NCBI GenBank assembly: GCA_030704615.1
Contig: CM060734.1
Coordinates: 19,592,001-19,656,000 of the forward strand
Source: Takakia lepidozioides
Lineage: Eukaryota > Streptophyta > Takakiopsida > Takakiales > Takakiaceae
Length of the DNA: 64,000 nt
Reading direction: 5' to 3'
Shown: positions 43,431 to 54,463 of the stretch, piece after piece
Layout: each line of letters starts with the position of its first letter
Numbering within the stretch: the first letter of the stretch is position 1
Notes under the pieces: model-generated
What the model saw: the letters and a program-made list of their open reading frames with translations, nothing else
Databases searched by the model: none
Told to the model about the DNA's origin: nothing
Made by a program: the position numbers and the translations under genes

Positions 43431-44960
43431 ATCAAAGACGAAACCCCATTCATTCAATGGGCGATTGAATGGTTGCCCGCAAATGAGTTTTTGTTTGCTT
43501 TCAATCTTTGCCACTATGTTCAACATACCATGTATCAGGTCTCGGATCAATAATCGAAATTCATTCGATGGCTCAACGGATGGTTGGCCATCGAAATGAT
43601 TTTGGTTCACTTTGAGACTTGGCCACTATGTTCAATGTCCATGTAAGAGGCCCCGAGTAATAATGCGATCAATCGAAATTCGTTCAATGGGCCACGGATG
43701 GTTGCCTATCAAATGATTTTCGTTCGCTTTGAAACTTGGCCATTGTGTTCAATGTACCCTCTGATACGTCCCAGTGTAATACGAGATCAATCGAAATTCA
43801 TTCGATTGTCCAATGAGGCGTTTACTTGTCATCTGATTTTTGTTCAATGCGTAAAAAGAAATCTTGCAATGCGTGCACGGCTATTGCACCCATTGAACGG
43901 ATGTGGTTGAAGCCCCTCTTTTGCCCCCATGTGTTGGAACAGATGTGGAGACACGTTGCCTCCCCATCGACGCGTTCACCCCTCAAGCCATTCCATCCAC
44001 ACTTAATTGAATTTAAATTCATTTAAGCCAATAATAGGTTTACCTACCTGTCATTGGGGGATCCTGGCACGTATCGATTTTGTTTTGGCTCATTTTGTTT
44101 TGCGGCTTCAAGCTCCACCGCTACTCCCCCGCCAAAATTTGGACCAATAAAAAATGCCCCAAAAAAAAGTGTTCTCTTCGCTCACTATTGCAGAAACTCT
44201 CTATGAAGAGTTGCATGAGTTGAACCCAAATCAAGTTTGGAGTGTCAAATCAGGGAAGAACTGTGGTTTTGGGTCCAAAATGAATTATGTTCGCTCCAAA
44301 ATTTGGCACACACGTTGCATATGGCTACATTATACGCCCCATTAAAAAACGGAATGAAAAAAACTCGTGAGCAACACGAAACACAGTCCAACAGGTCCCA
44401 AGTAATAGCAGATCCAACGGAATACATTCAACTGGTGAACGGATGGTTGCCCATCCAAATCATTTTTGTTTGTTTCCAAACTTTGCCAGTACGTTTGAGA
44501 CACCCTCTCACAGGTCTCGGACTAATATGAGATCAATCGAATTCATTCAATGCTCAACAACGGATGTTGCCATCGAAATGATTTTGGTTCGCTTTGAGAC
44601 TTGGCCACTATGTTCAATGTGCCATGTAAGAGGCCCCAGAGTAATATGCGATCATCGCAATTCGTTCAATGGCCAACGGATGGTTGCCCATCCAAATGAT
44701 TTTCGTTCGCTTTGAAACTTGGCCAGTGTGTTCAATGTACCATCTGATACGTCCCACTGTAATACGAGATCAATCGAAATTCGTTCGATTGTCCAATGAG
44801 GCGTTTACTTGTCATCTGATTTTTGTTCAATGTGAAAAAGAAATCCTGCAATGCGTGCACGACTATTGTACCCATTGAACGGATGTGGTTGAAGCCCCTC
44901 TTTTCCCCCCATGTGCTGGAACATGTGTGGAGACACATTAGACGAATAATCTTTGATCTG
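43430..44960. repeat. 118-bp satellite in two duplicated blocks
   Basis: Units with marker ATCGAAATTC begin at 43,553, 43,672 and 43,790 (period 118-119 bp). Shared text includes TTCAATGG, CGGATGGTTG, ATGATTTT(G/C)GTTCGCTTTGA, CTTGGCCA and TGTTCAATGT. A second block at 44,395-44,960 has the same units and the same exit sequence (GCGTGCACG...CTATTG, ACCCATTGAACGGATGTGG at 43,871 and 44,853), so a ~550-bp segment was duplicated at an offset of ~980 bp. Between the blocks (43,970-44,395) there is no clear repeat. Confidence 0.88.
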
Positions 44961-45019
44961 GGGATCTTTGATGTATGGCAATTTTCGGCATGTATGCCAT
45001 GCATCTCTCTGTCTGCATC

Positions 45020-45800
45020 CTATACCAAGTTCTTGCCCCAATGCACACAATTCATAAATGTGAATGGTAGCCCATCCAATGGGAAGTTCTGTCGATTGTA
45101 TTCAAAACCTATGGGCATCCGTTCCTCCAAGCCCACCAGCTCATAGAAACGGCGATGGATTGGTGTACGACATTCTGGGCAAGCGCTCATCCGCAAGGCT
45201 TGCAGGATAAGACATGTGAGATGGAACATATGTCCACATGATCCAAGCACATGACATCCCTCTGGGCCGTATGGTATTCCTCCACAACATAATGAACAAA
45301 CTGTGCCATCTGATATCTATGACGGCAAAACGCCTCGTGGTATCTCCTCCTCGGGCCGGTTGATGTGGCTGGTCATCCTTGTTGTGGTGTCCCACTCTTT
45401 TTCTATCTCCAATTCCCAATTTATGCTTCTATTCGACCCTGAAATTTTGTGCTCAAATCGATTGAACATAAATCCACTCTGCCCAATTGGTATACCGGGA
45501 ACACGCTTGATGCGATGTGGAGATCGTTATACCTTTGCATGTGGCATAAATGCTATCCAAGCTACGGTTCGACATGCGTGCGACACGTTGCAAGCATGAC
45601 AGTGCCCGCTTTACCCGTGCTTCTCTGGGGCCAAATGGGTCACCATTGTAACCCAATTCTCCCAATCGCCATTCAATGGGACCCATGCCCGAATCTCCAG
45701 TGTTTTGGACAAGCGCCCTGCAGTTGCTATGGAAATGTCCTGCTCCTTTGTCACGTGGTCGACATCTAATATCGGGTTCATCTCGGATTGAATGGCGATC
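45020..45800 (-). pseudogene. RING-finger protein remnant
   Basis: One minus frame, stops ignored, reads from ~45,790 to TAG 45020. Its end contains a RING-type finger: CSLCCGG (~45,290), CGHMFHLTCL (~45,215) and CPECRTPIHRRF (~45,170), i.e. C-x2-C ... C-x-H-x2-H-x2-C ... C-x2-C, a ubiquitin-ligase-type cross-brace. Upstream there is another Cys/His cluster (GHCHACNVSHAC). In-frame stops at 45611 (TAA), 45527 (TAA) and 45317 (TAG) show decay. After the finger comes ELVGLEERMPIGFEYN. Relation to the SWIM and kinase remnants is unknown. Confidence 0.6.
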
Positions 45801-45809
45801 CTTGAGCAT

Positions 45810-46940
45810 TCTCTTCTCTTCTCTCTCCTCCTCTCTCCGGTTTCGCAGTACTGGTCTTTCTTCCTCTTCTCCTCACCGCAATTCGCTGTTCCTCAACCAT
45901 GGTTTCATCGGCCACAGAGTAAGGAGTCCGTACTTCGTGAATGATGAGGTCAATACCGCGTGCCATGTCCACGACGTTTGTTCGCCTCATGTGGACAACA
46001 GAGCCTTCATTGTTTGGAGGCATGCTTGCAATCTAGTTTCAACTCGGACTATGCGCAGTGTTTGTCAGCTAGTCGGTCATGTAGGGTCCCTGATTGCCGG
46101 TCTCTTCTCCGCCAGTTGTTCCCTAACTTTGCCGCCGGTCATATTCCAAACGTGTCTGGGATGTATTCCAAATCGTATAGCAACCTTGCGTTCCTTCTAC
46201 TAGCAGTTTGCCAATTCACTGGACGCAAGAGTATGACCTCCACGTACAACATGGCTTGCCAAGGTGTACGGGATTTGGCCCTTTAAGAGAGGTTGATCCA
46301 CAATGTATAATACACCTCATGCCTCCCTATGCTGGAAATGCAAGTTCATGCAAGACCTGGACTCGTATTGTTTTCGGGTTTGCACGTCATGCCTATCCAA
46401 ATGCCACAATCGATTGATGTGGTTTACCATTTCACGAATTTTTTGCATCTCGCCATCGGCTACCTGAACCTTCCGAACATCCCTCCAGCCCTCTTTCTGC
46501 TAGTATGCTAGGGGTCACCATATACTTCCAATTCAAGTCTTCTCTTGACTCTTTGATTTTCTTAGGGGGCGGTCCATGTTCATTGGGGTCATCTCTTCCA
46601 TGATGCTCATCGTCCTAGCCCTCTGCCATTCTGCAACATCGGCGCAACACTAATGATTTACAATAAAACAAACTCTAAACCCTTCACCTTAACGGTTTAC
46701 TAATAAAACATAACTCTAAACCCTTCACCTTAAACGAGTTTGAGTAGGTATCAAAATAGTTTCTAAAAGCTAATTTTGTAGAATAAAATGATCCTGGAAG
46801 CCAGAGGAGGGCCTATGGGAGTATTCTGCAACGACCTCACAGAAATCGCGGCAAAAAATACCCCCCCACCCAACCAATGGTCTCCTTGTCCACGTGACTA
46901 CGTATCGTGGAATAATGAATGCCACGCACACAGAAGTTGT
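45810..46940. other. Spacer with a short direct repeat
   Basis: No gene recognised. A ~38-bp direct repeat (AATAAAACA(T)AACTCTAAACCC, TTCACCTTAA) occurs at ~46,662 and ~46,699. Confidence 0.4.
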
Positions 46941-48190
46941 GTGGAGAGGAAGTGAGGGAGAATGAGCCTCCCTTGGCTTATATCCCCCCCCCCCCCCCTC
47001 ATTCCTCGGGCCACGTGCAGGGCGAACCTTCTAGAAGCGACCGCCAACTTGGCGGTCGCTCCATTTTCCGAGAATAAAATAAATAAGCAACCGCCAACAT
47101 AGGCGGTCGCTACATTTATAGAGACATTAAGAATTGAAGCGACCGCTAGTAATGGCAGTCGCTCGATTTTCCTCCAAAAAACAGAGAAGCGACCGCCATT
47201 ACTGGCGGTCGCTTCATTTTCAAAACAATTAAAATAAAAGCAATCGCCACAAATGGCGGTCGCTCGATTTTCCTCCAAAAAAACAAAAAAGCGACCGAGA
47301 GTAGAGTAACGATCGGCGGTCGCTTCATTTCCAAAATAATTAAAATAAAAGCGACCGCCAGTAATGGCGGTCGCTTTATTTCCAAATAAATAAAATAAAA
47401 GCGACCGCCATGTATCCCCCCCCCCCCTTCATTCCTCGCTCCACGCGCAAGACAGACCTCGTAGAAGCGACCGTTACCTTCCAAAATAAAAAAATAAAAG
47501 TGACCGCCAGTAAAAATCGCTGCATTTTAAAAAATAACCATTACAGCGACCGCCAGAAATGGCGGTCGCTGCATTTTGTAAAAACAAAAACTGCCAGTAA
47601 TGAAAGTGAGGGGAGAATGACTGGGATTATATGCCCCCCCCCCGCCTCATTCCGCGCTCCACGCGCAGGGCAGACCTCGTAGAAGTGACCGCCACCTTGG
47701 CGGTCGCTCCATTTAAAAACAAAAAAAGGGACCGCCACAAATGGCGGTTGCTCCATTTCGCAAAAAAAAAGAAAAAAAAAACGACCGCCAGTAATGGCGG
47801 TCGCTGCATTTATAAAAACAAAAAAAAACTTCAAGCGATCGCCTGTAATGGAAGTGAGGGGAGAATGAGTCCGAGCTTATATGCCCCTCTCCCCCCGCCT
47901 CACTCCTCGCTCCATGCGCAAGGCACACTTCGTAGAAGCGACCACCATCTTGGCGGTCGCTCCATTTAAAAATCCCAAAAACGCGACTGGAAAATATGGC
48001 GGTCGATCCATTTTCCAAAATTAAAAAAACAACCGACCGCCACTATTGGCGGTCGCTGGATTTTCAGAAAAAAAAAAAACAAAAAAAAACGACCACTAGT
48101 AATTTTACGAAGAAAAAAAAGACGATCGCTATTACATCATGTTCACTGTATTTACAAAGAATAAAAAATAAATGCGACCGCCAGTGATGC
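46940..48190. repeat. Array B of GCGACCGCC palindromes with higher-order unit
   Basis: Around 18 palindromes of the same AGCGACCGCC...GGCGGTCGCT type as array A, spaced 45-60 bp by A-rich DNA. Superimposed is a longer unit repeated four times (C runs at ~46,987, 47,417, 47,634 and 47,885): GAAGTGAGGGGAGAATGA, then CTTATATGC or TGTATCC, a C run, CTCATTCCTCGCTCCACGCG CAGGGCAGACC, TCGTAGAAGCGACCGCC. Long open frames on minus here are repeat artefacts (Arg/Phe-rich). Confidence 0.92.
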
Positions 48191-48247
48191 CGGTGATGCC
48201 TTTCAACTTTCGCCCGGTCCAACTTTCGCGTGTTGATGGGAGCTGGA

Positions 48248-50209
48248 TCAGTTTTGGCATTGTGGTGGAGCTGGTCGTATCGGTGAGGCATGATTCCGTC
48301 CCGTCGACTGTACAATGGGTTTGACACCATCGTTTGTATGAACAGGGTTGCGTACGTCGCTCGGTCCTGGAAGTTCATCACCCCTAAGCTCCATTGGGGC
48401 ACTACCGGTGGCTTCAGCGTGTAGTGGGGGGCGAGGGTCGATCCTAACTTCATTTTGAGGACCATGTTCTGGGGATGACACAATTACAGCTTCACCTTCA
48501 TCTGCATACGCACTTCTTCAAGAAGGTCATCAAAGGTCGGCTGGATATAAATATCCTTCACTGTGAATGTAAACGGGTCATACGCATTTTTGGGAGCATC
48601 ATCGGATCCATCTTCACTATCGAAGGCAGATGATTCCCTCTGAGATGATTCTCTCTGAGGCTCAGTATCGTCACTCATCGAATCTACCTCAGAAGCAGAG
48701 TCTTCGGAATGCAAATTCCTCTCATACCATGCTGCAGCATCATCCGCTGCCCTCTCACGTAGCAGTCGGCAATTGGTATACACATACACCAATTTGTCAG
48801 CCCTCGTGAGATTCAACCTGTTGCGAATTTTGTTGTGAACAAATGAGTAACTGTTTCCAATTGCGTTCGCAATATGAGGCAGAACACACTTGAGCAAGAA
48901 TACGTTTTGCAATGGGAGCCAATGTTCTTGCTCCAGCTCCAATCAGATCCCACCATTCATGTGGCAACATATTGAGTTCTTTTGGATCCGACATGTCCTC
49001 AAAAGAGTCGCGGCGATCTGAGAAGCATTGGTACTCGGATATAGCTCTCTCTGCATGGTTCGGCGGAGCCAGTCACACGAGGCCGACCTTGGCATCAGCG
49101 TCGTCTCAGAGCATGGTATTGTGGAGCAAGAATGGATTGAGCAAAGCCCCCGCATAATGCAAATCCGTTTGAACCATCGAACGATGGTCGTTAAATGCAT
49201 CCGAAGCACTGTCCGCAAATTCAGGTTCCAAAGAGAAAGGAAGATGCCTCAAGGATTGGACGTGCTTCTCAAGATTTTGCATTAGTAACCATGCCTTGCC
49301 CATTACTGGTTGCTTTCCATCAAACTCCCGCAAGACGATTAACACCGGCTCTACCATATAAACAAAGTTTTCACATTTCTTCCATAAATCATCGCTGCGA
49401 ATGCTATTCCGAACTTTTCGACTTTTGCCCAATGACTAGGCTTTTCTGGAGTCCCGCATTGTCCGTGTGTACGCATCCCATTGAGGATCGATGATGGTGT
49501 GCTCCAGACTGCTCTTCACCGTCACCAACCGATCCACCATCAAGAAGTTAGTGGCAAAACGAGTTTCGCCTGGATTCCGGAGGCTGTATTTGGGTTCGTG
49601 CCTCCTATATATAGCCAAATGGATGTGGTGTGTGCGGATGAACGACATAACGGTCTTCGCTCGCTTGACAAGTTGTTTCACCCATTGTTCTTTTCCCCAA
49701 TCTTCCAAAAGGAGGTCAAGGATATGAGCAGCACAACCTTGATAGTACATATGGGGATAACGTGCCAACAACATGTCTGTAATGTTTCTTATGTTAGCGG
49801 CATTGTCTGTGCATATTTGCACGATTCTATCACTTCCGACCTGTTCGATGAAGTCTGTCAATAGTTGGCATTGATAACATCCATCTTTCTTCTCGCCGCT
49901 AGTGTCGACCGATCCCAAGAATTATTCCCCAGCCGGACATACAAGCATGACATTGAACAATGGTCTGTTTGTAACATAACTCCAACCATCGGCACATATA
50001 GTGCTTCCATATTTTCTGTTGCACTCGCCCGTCCTATCGGTGACCTTAAGTTCGGTCATGACGTCTTCTAGCAATCCTGTGCGGAGATTGTGATAAGTCG
50101 GAGGCACGTACGTGGATCTGGACTCCGAGGTCGCTCTAACAACAGAAACAAATGCCAGAAGCCTTGCCACATTAAATGGTATGTTGGCCTCGAAGAAAAC
50201 TGCGTCCAT
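48248..50209 (-). pseudogene. hAT-family transposase (DUF659 / hAT_C)
   Basis: From ATG 50209: FFEANIPFNVARLLAFV (DUF659 start), CADGWSYVTNRPLFNVMLV, then QICTDNAANI, YYQGCAAHILDLLLEDWG, RHEPKYSLRNPGETRFATNF (RNase H-like core with the conserved CAAH), later HEWWDLIGAGARTLAPIAKR and SASYCERNW (hAT dimerisation domain), followed after a one-base shift by SYSFVHNKIRNRLNLTRADK. The tail is acidic, then Pro-rich, ending at TGA ~48,248. In-frame stops: TAA 49922, TAG 49436, TGA 49106, TGA 49073. The N-terminal BED finger is missing; a chromovirus LTR scrap lies just upstream. It would have cut and pasted a hAT element. Confidence 0.88.
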
Positions 50210-50294
50210 TTTTTAATCAACTGTCTTTCGCAGACAAGTTAAGACCTTCCTACATGGATTGCTGCCGTAATCCTCTACTCCGTTGAAGTGTAGG

Positions 50295-50430
50295 GGTGAC
50301 ATAGGACTCACCATGGGGATGGAGACCTTGTGGAGGGAGTCGTGAGGAGTCTTGGGACTCATCACGGTCCAATGAGACCGTGGTGGGTGGGCCAAGACTC
50401 ACCGCGACTCATCACCGGGAATCGAGGGTT
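50295..50430 (+). repeat. Chromovirus LTR fragment
   Basis: ~135 bp (AGGACTCACCATGGGG ... GCGACTCATCACCGGGA) matches 21,811-21,935 of the plus LTR. Both ends are diverged; the rest of the LTR is absent. Confidence 0.75.
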
Positions 50431-50629
50431 TTGCCCTGTGTTCTCCAACAAACGAGGGGCCTCGTCATTTGCTCTCTTGCTCTAAGTCTCTCTCTAAGGG
50501 AAGTACACTCCCGAAGCCTCACAGGAGTCGCCCTGGGTACTAATCGGGGCATCCTGACGGGAAAATGGAGTGTTCTGCTCAGAGGTCATGTCCAGATCCA
50601 AAGACATTGGAATATTGCCTCCATACTAC

Positions 50630-50885
50630 GGCAGTCGCTTGTTTTCTTTTTTAAATTAGGCGACCGCCAATCTTCTTTTTGTTTAAAAAATAAATTGAAG
50701 CGACCGCCAATATGGCGGTCGCTATTTCTTTTTGTATTTCAAAAAATAAAACGACCGCCAGAGCGACCGCCAATCTTGCTTTAAAAAAATAAAAATTGAA
50801 GCGACCGCCAATACGGCGGTCGTTATTTCTTTTTTAATTTCGAAAAACAAAGCGACCGCCATAATTGGCGGTCGCTTTCATTTTG
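50630..50885. repeat. Array C of GCGACCGCC palindromes
   Basis: About six palindromes or half-palindromes of the array A/B type (for example ~50,699, 50,798, 50,850) with TTTTT/AAAATAAA spacers. It ends at 50,885, ~150 bp before the truncated LTR at 51,038. Confidence 0.9.
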
Positions 50886-51525
50886 TAATTTTCAAAATGT
50901 ATTTTCCACCGCCACCGCCACCGTGTCGGCGACGTGGCTGCTTAGGTGACAGTATTTTACCTGGTACTATTTTTACCAGAATATTCCCCGAACCTGACGT
51001 GACCTGACGCTGACGGACGGACGTGACTCTGATAACCGGGGTGTACGGTGTACCTCTGTTGTGACTGGATGTATGCATGAGTGCTTGGATGAATGTGAGT
51101 TGGTAAGATTTATGTTTGTAACAGATTTCATCCTATCTAGCGGGTCACTGCCGTGCTGCGCTACAACCCTCATATTGGTAATACTGGACAAAAGGGGGAA
51201 TATATCCCCGGCCCCGGAATCTTGGTGGAGATGGGGGGCAACTAAAACTGTTACTATGGATGTATGATCGAATCATTCTCAGGTGCTGGTGTTGTGCAGA
51301 GAGCATAAGGTACAGCCGTTAGTAAGTACAATGACGACGTCTTTTGCTCCTCGTTTCTTCGTTTTTGTTTTTGATTTGTGCAAACTTGTGTTGATTTTCT
51401 CTGATGCGCGCAATGGCGTCTTCTTCCCACTCTGAGCCGCTGTTTCCTGAGATCATTCCCGAGCTCAACTTTGAGCTTACCTTTTTACATGAACTGCGAG
51501 TCCGCCTGAGCGAGACATTTGCAAA

Positions 51526-52296
51526 TACGCTCATTTTGATGTCAAAGAGCCTTGGACATGTGAAGAGATCGTGCTTGGGGCCAAGTTTGAAGAGGAGGCT
51601 GTGGAGGAGGTAGTGAAAGTAGTAACCACTGCAGTTCAAAATCGCGAGTAAAAGCGTAAAGTAGACGAGGCACTGCAAGGGGCTTGGGCTGGGAAGTTGC
51701 TGCAAGAATTGCATGCAGAGGAGATTGCTCAAAGGATCCCATTTTCAACGCTCAAAAAACGTATGAGTACTGGTGAACGATTTAGCTGGGCAGAAGTGGG
51801 CGTTCCTAAGTTTACTGTCTCTCGTGAAATTGGCCGTGACTTGGAAAGCTTCTCGTATCCCAACAGGCCCAACCCTTTGAGACTCTGGGAATTTATCAAG
51901 GGTGGAACTGCCATTGTCTTTGCCAATCTCCGTGCGGCTGATGCTGTTGCTACTGCTGACCTTACCTGGGAGGAGGCCGTAGTTGGGGTGCTCGAGCAGC
52001 GTTTCTCTCATTGTGCCACAGTCATTGTCATCTTCTCTGGGAAAAGCTTCAAACACGAACGGATGGGGCTCAGTCAAGTGGTAGAAGCTGCTGAATACCC
52101 TCGCCACACCCTGATTGTTAAAGAGCGTATCATCCGCACCATAGCAAAAGTCTCGTTTTGGCTCAAATCTGACCGGGAAGTCTAGGAACATGTGGGTGAG
52201 GCGGTCTACCTTTTGCCCAAACACAAATACATCAGTTGCCACTGTGTGGCCAACTGGGAAGATTTCATTCAAGCTCCGGCAGACAGGAGGTTGTAA
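51526..52296 (+). pseudogene. Gag-like frame of the plus-strand LTR element
   Basis: One frame reads HFDVKEPWTCEEIVLGAKFE, KLLQELHAEEIAQRIP, RFSWAEVGVPKFTVSREIGR, WEFIKGGTAIVFANLRAADA, VTIVIFSGKSF-like and ANWEDFIQAPADRRL, with stops TAA 51649, TAG 52183 and TAA 52294 in place. Upstream it closes with TGA ~51,490, so the start is lost. No zinc knuckle is visible. Assignment as gag rests on position between LTR and integrase. Confidence 0.45.
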
Positions 52297-52439
52297 GCAT
52301 GGATAACTCACTCTACGGTGCTCTCCTCCATAGGTGCAAGGCCGACACCCACTTAAGTGGCATATCCAAGCTGCTTATGAGGCAAGTTAACTATCACTTA
52401 CCTACCCACCGGAAAAATGAAGGGCGTTTATTCAAAGTT

Positions 52440-53649
52440 GATGCTTTGGAAGGCCAAATCTGCTGTGGAAGTCCCTTATAGGTCCGCTGTTCCTGCCTTG
52501 CTTGAACTTTATCATGACTCTACTTATGCTGGTCATTTGGGGGTTGCTAAGATAGTCAAACATTTATAAGAACAATATCATTGGAAAGGGTTGGTGAAGG
52601 ATGTTTCAGCTTTCATTGCTAGATGTGTTCCATGTCATGCCAAGCCCATCCCGCCTAGAACCGAAGCTCCATTACCATTACATCTATCCCTGTTACCGAA
52701 ACTTTTGCAAGGGTGGGCTTAGATTTAGTTGGACCTCTCAAACCCACGTCCAAGGGCCATGTTTACCTTGTTGTAGCCACAGATTACCTGACGAAATAGG
52801 TTGAGTTCCGACCATTGGTTGCTAAGGACAGTGATGAAGTGGTACAATTCTTCTTTGACAAGGTGATCCTCAGCCACGGTTATCCCATTGAGATCCTCAC
52901 GGATCAAGGTACCGAGTTTTGCAACCAGCTCATGGAGATTGTCTTGTTCAATCTGAGTACGATTCATGCGGTGATTGCTCCCTATAACCCCCAGTGCAAT
53001 GGTTTGACTGAATGTTTTAACCAAACCATGTGTCGGATGTTGGAGAAAAATGGGGCTTTAATTGACGAATGGGACATGGTTGTTCCCATCCTGTTGTTTG
53101 TTTATGGCACTTCTATTCATGCTAGTACTAAGCTTTCCCCTTTTGAGCTGTTGTATGGCAGGAAGTGCCGTACCCCTTTGCATATTTCCTGGTTGCAGGT
53201 GTCGCCACCGAGCCTGAAAACTGTGAGCAGTTTTTGCTCACTATGGATGCTAAGCGCAGGCAACTGCGCGAGACTGCAAAATTTCCAATATTGTTTTTGC
53301 ACAGGCTTCTCAGGCTAAGTACTATAACCGTAAGGTAGTTTATTCTGAGTCTTTCAAAGTGGGACAATCTGTATGTGTGCGGTTGCAACCAGGGAAGCAG
53401 ATTTCCAAAGCTAAGCGGCGCATAGATGGCCCTTACCTCATCACTGAAATCCTTCCAGACAGGCAGTACGTGCTTCTCCCATAACATTCTCCCAGTCCTA
53501 ATCTGGCTAGTGCAGTCCATGTGTTTTTGTTGGTTCCCTGCACTCTGACGTTTGACTTAACCTGTTTAAATGTGGAAAATAGACAGGTGATTTACACTCC
53601 AACTCGGGCTTCTCTCTTACGCCTGCAATCTGTAAGATCTGAGCCATAG
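52440..53649 (+). pseudogene. Gypsy integrase region
   Basis: Zinc module (YHDSTYAGHLGVAKIVKHL, CVPCHAKPIPPRTEAPLP), DDE core (VGLDLVGPL, then ATDYLTK followed by TAG at 52797 where Trp is expected; ILTDQGTEFCN; PYNPQCNGLTECFNQTM), then after a frameshift near 53,190 the C-terminal module (FKVGQSVCVRLQPGKQISK, GPYLITEILPDRQYVLLP), TAA 53482, and an end at TAG 53647. Stops and shifts make it non-functional. Confidence 0.85.
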
Positions 53650-54275
53650 TTACCATTCTTTTTGTTTCGTGCTAGTGTTGGCATCAGCTTGTACCATGCT
53701 TGGGGTTTTTCTAGGCTGATCTTTTGTCCTTCGCCCACCTTGTAGGGCAAGGTTTTGTTCACTTGGTTTTTTCATCCCAAGCATGATCGGATGCCTAGTT
53801 TTTACTTAGTTTTGTTGTAGTTCCCTTGTCTGTTTCCTTGAAGCTTGCAAGAGCTCGCTTACCTAATGGGGCCAGCATGCATCACATATGTGAAGGCTAG
53901 ATTCTTCCTACCTGCTTGTTTTTGGGCATGGATGAGTGACAACATGGATGAATTGGGATGGTTATACTTGTTAAGCGTAACGGATGGCGCGTGGGTGTAG
54001 CAGGATGAACTTCATGAGTTAGTCCTGATGGATGAAGATAGGGTAGCCGTTACGTACTAAGCGCCGGCACAGTTGGCTGTATTAAGTTAGAATTGTCTTT
54101 AGTTAACAGTTAGATCAGGATTAGATTAGGTGATGTGGCATGGTTGTGTGGCCTAGCTGGGATGACATCTGGCTGATCAATGGCAGGCAGCCGTTTGGCC
54201 TAGATTGGATTACGTGCTTAAGTACAATATAAATCAACGCACTCAAGAGAAAGAGTTGGTGGATTTGATCACAGG
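53650..54275 (+). other. Probable LTR body and 3' non-coding part
   Basis: No coding signal. It includes GGATGAA-type repeats (53,930-54,040); its 3' end continues into the shared LTR segment. Confidence 0.4.
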
Positions 54276-54463
54276 TGGTGTACGGTGTACCTCTGTTGTG
54301 ACTGGATGTATGCATAAGTGCTTGGATGAATGTGAGTTGGTAAGATTTATCTTTGTAACAGATTCCATCCTATCTAGCGGGTCACTGCCCTGCTGCGCTA
54401 CAACCCTCATATTGGTAATACCGGACAAAATGGGGAATATATCCCCGGCCCCGGAATCTTGCA

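Larger units (their letters stand above)
51038..54463 (+). mobile_element. Plus-strand LTR retrotransposon lacking RT
   Basis: A ~186-bp direct repeat bounds it: 51,038-51,226 and 54,276-54,463, both GGTGTACGGTGTACCTC to CCCGGCCCCGGAATCTTG, ~96 percent alike. They are the 3' parts of two LTRs; the left one is truncated on its outer side at 51,038, the right one should start further left (perhaps after 53,650). Between them lie a gag-like frame and an integrase region, but no protease, RT or RNase H, so ~2 kb is missing. Confidence 0.75.

Noticed and set aside
46898-48064. Arg/Phe-rich minus frames across array B (repeated FFFWRKIERPP-like text)
   Set aside because: They are translations of the palindrome array with runs of T and C; no independent coding signal.
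39550-50885. Could the palindrome arrays be CRISPR-like?
   Set aside because: Repeats are short palindromes with imperfect arms, spacers are AT-rich low complexity of uneven length, and the host is a eukaryote.
51745-52311. Long minus frame (188 codons) opposite the gag-like region
   Set aside because: The plus frame has consistent codon context through several Gln-type stops and fits the element's orientation; the minus frame is its shadow.
53117-53520. Minus frames opposite integrase
   Set aside because: Plus strand encodes recognisable integrase motifs there.
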